Shown piece by piece: positions 62,830-64,000 of a DNA stretch of 64,000 nt. The stretch is from Pyrenophora tritici-repentis (lineage: Eukaryota > Ascomycota > Dothideomycetes > Pleosporales > Pleosporaceae), in assembly GCF_003171515.1 (NCBI RefSeq), contig NC_089391.1, positions 1,302,001 to 1,366,000 on the forward strand, given 5' to 3'. The notes beneath the pieces are model-generated. The model was not told the origin of the DNA. It saw only the letters and a list, made by a program, of their open reading frames with translations, and did no database searches. The translations under genes were made by a program, and so were the position numbers. Numbering within the stretch: position 1 is the first letter of the stretch; every line of letters starts with the position of its first letter.

Positions 62830-63982
62830 TTAAGCCTTGCGGTTTGTCTTCTTGACAGCGCCCTTGGAGGAGATGTGGCTGGGGGTCTTGGGGGTCTTGG
62901 GAGTCTTGGGAGACGCGGTGGAGGTCCGAGCCTTGATAGGGGTCTTGGCCTTGCCGGGAACCTTGGGCAAGAATTCAATTGCGGGTACTTGAGAACAATC
63001 CTCGCCTTCAAGCATCTGGAGGATGATATCGACGATCTTCTTGGCATCCTCGTAGGACTTGTTGCGACCGAGCCACTGGTCGAGCTCACGGAGGACATCG
63101 ATGGGAGCTTCGAAGTGCTTTCCGCTGCCGGGGGCCGTATTCTTCTCGGCGTCTGCGGTGTTCAAACCAGAGTTGACCTGTCGGCAATACTGGTTGAGAC
63201 GAGACTCCTCCGACTTCTTGAGGGCAACATCATAGGTGGTCCCCGGGTGTTGCTCCTCGATGACGTCGAACTGGCGGAGAATGAGCTGGACCTTACGCAG
63301 CTGCCACTTTGGCTTACTGTAGGTTGCGCGTTGATAATGCTTACGGCAAAATAGGGGCCAGTCCGTAATGTCGCGGGTACAAGACTTGTTGCGTCCAAAA
63401 TGATCCGAGATGACCTTGCGAGACAAGTCCTTGGTATACTGGCCAGTAATGCACCGGGTATGTTCGTCATTCATACAGATGAACTCGCGTTCATGGTCCG
63501 GGACGTCCTCGGCCGATAATTCGTCATCATTTTCTTCAGAAAGCTCCTTGACAGTGACAGGCTCCTTGACATCGTTCTAGCGCAAGGTGTCAGTGTATCT
63601 GTCCATACAGTGTGCAGCATAGGTTGAAAACAGCAAGTCATGGCGACATGCTGGTAACAGTCAAACCACTTACAGGTTCAGACATGACCGTGTCGGGAGA
63701 GCCAATGAGCGGTGATGAAGCTTCTTCCTTGACAGGCTTGGACGGGGTGGACGGGGTGGACGGAGGGGTAACTGCGCGCGTCGCAACCACGGGCGAGACC
63801 ACAACAGGCGCAGCGGTGACCTCAGGAGTATCGTCGACGGGCGAGAGGAGATTGTTCACGGCCATGGTGGAGCGGATAGTGTCGGTCTGAGTGGTCTCAG
63901 TCTTGTCGGTGATGGGAGAGACGAGGTTGGTGTCCATAGACAGATTGAGAGTTTGAGTAGAATTGGAGGCTGAGCTGTTCAT
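62830..63982 (-). CDS. Conserved-looking Lys/Pro-rich nuclear-type protein (unknown function)
   Basis: Two exons, 63982-63674 and 63576-62830, with a 97-nt GT-AG intron in phase 0, encode at least 351 aa. The N-terminal 100 residues are Ser/Thr/Pro-rich. A central folded-looking region starts FICMNDEHTRCITGQYTKDLSRKV and contains CTRD, FCRKHYQRATY and KWQLRKVQLILRQFDVIEEQHP; its Cys/His pairs could bind metal. The C-terminus is basic with PKTPKTPKTPSH repeats, as in chromatin-associated proteins. I recall similar fungal proteins annotated as ORP1-like, without a known function; this was not checked. The frame stays open upstream to the window edge, so the true start may lie beyond 64000. Confidence 0.7.
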
Positions 63983-64000
63983 ATTCGCGATTGGGGTCGA

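Noticed and set aside
1..64000. CRISPR arrays, bacterial operons, prophage or rRNA genes
   Set aside because: Spliced genes, fungal families and eukaryotic transposons throughout; no regular spaced repeats seen.

Overview
The window looks like nuclear DNA of a filamentous ascomycete, most likely a Dothideomycete of the Pleosporales type. The grounds are compact genes with 48-97 nt GT-AG introns, C2H2 plus fungal-specific-domain regulators, a UstYa/DUF3328 protein, PTH11-like membrane proteins, small secreted cysteine-rich proteins, and many copies of the F-box-like LPxELRNRIY family. Species and lineage are inference; no search was possible.

Layout. 0.5-8 kb: an amidase, a short-chain dehydrogenase (SDR) and a C2H2/fungal-trans regulator. 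The SDR and the regulator diverge from a promoter holding five CACGTG boxes in 76 bp. A degenerate F-box-like paralogue follows. 8-28 kb: an ordinary metabolic and transport stretch with a 14-TM MFS pump, an NmrA-like reductase, an F-box-like protein with TPEP repeats, an aldo/keto reductase, an AAAP amino-acid permease, a cutinase-family esterase, an orphan UstYa-like protein, a 102-aa membrane protein, and a GH16 protein with a Q/P/Y-rich head.

28-47 kb is accessory, transposon-rich DNA. It carries three tandem F-box-like loci, two of them broken, and two apparently intact secreted cysteine-rich protein genes (29.4 kb and 45.4 kb), with a third secreted gene at 44.2 kb. Three complete hAT elements of about 3.1 kb lie here, each with a defined 8-bp target duplication: CTTTGAGC, GTTTTGGT and ACATGAAC. 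A 162-bp MITE with the third element's ends sits inside a 5'-truncated LINE. The LINE is flanked by a 13-bp duplication. The most interesting locus is a paralogue of the 45.4-kb secreted gene. It keeps the eight-cysteine exon, but its intron holds a whole hAT, its promoter holds the LINE, and its start codon reads TTG. Another hAT interrupts an F-box-like gene in such a way that removing it and one target copy leaves the frame continuous.

47-64 kb returns to housekeeping and accessory genes: a frameshifted GNAT-like locus, a PTH11/rhodopsin-like membrane protein, a 12-TM MFS transporter, a sorbose/mannitol-type SDR, two decayed F-box-like copies, and a conserved Lys/Pro-rich protein that may continue past the window edge.

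Gene models given here were spliced by eye from GT-AG sites, branch-like CTAAC/CTGAC motifs and frame continuity. No transcripts or alignments were available.
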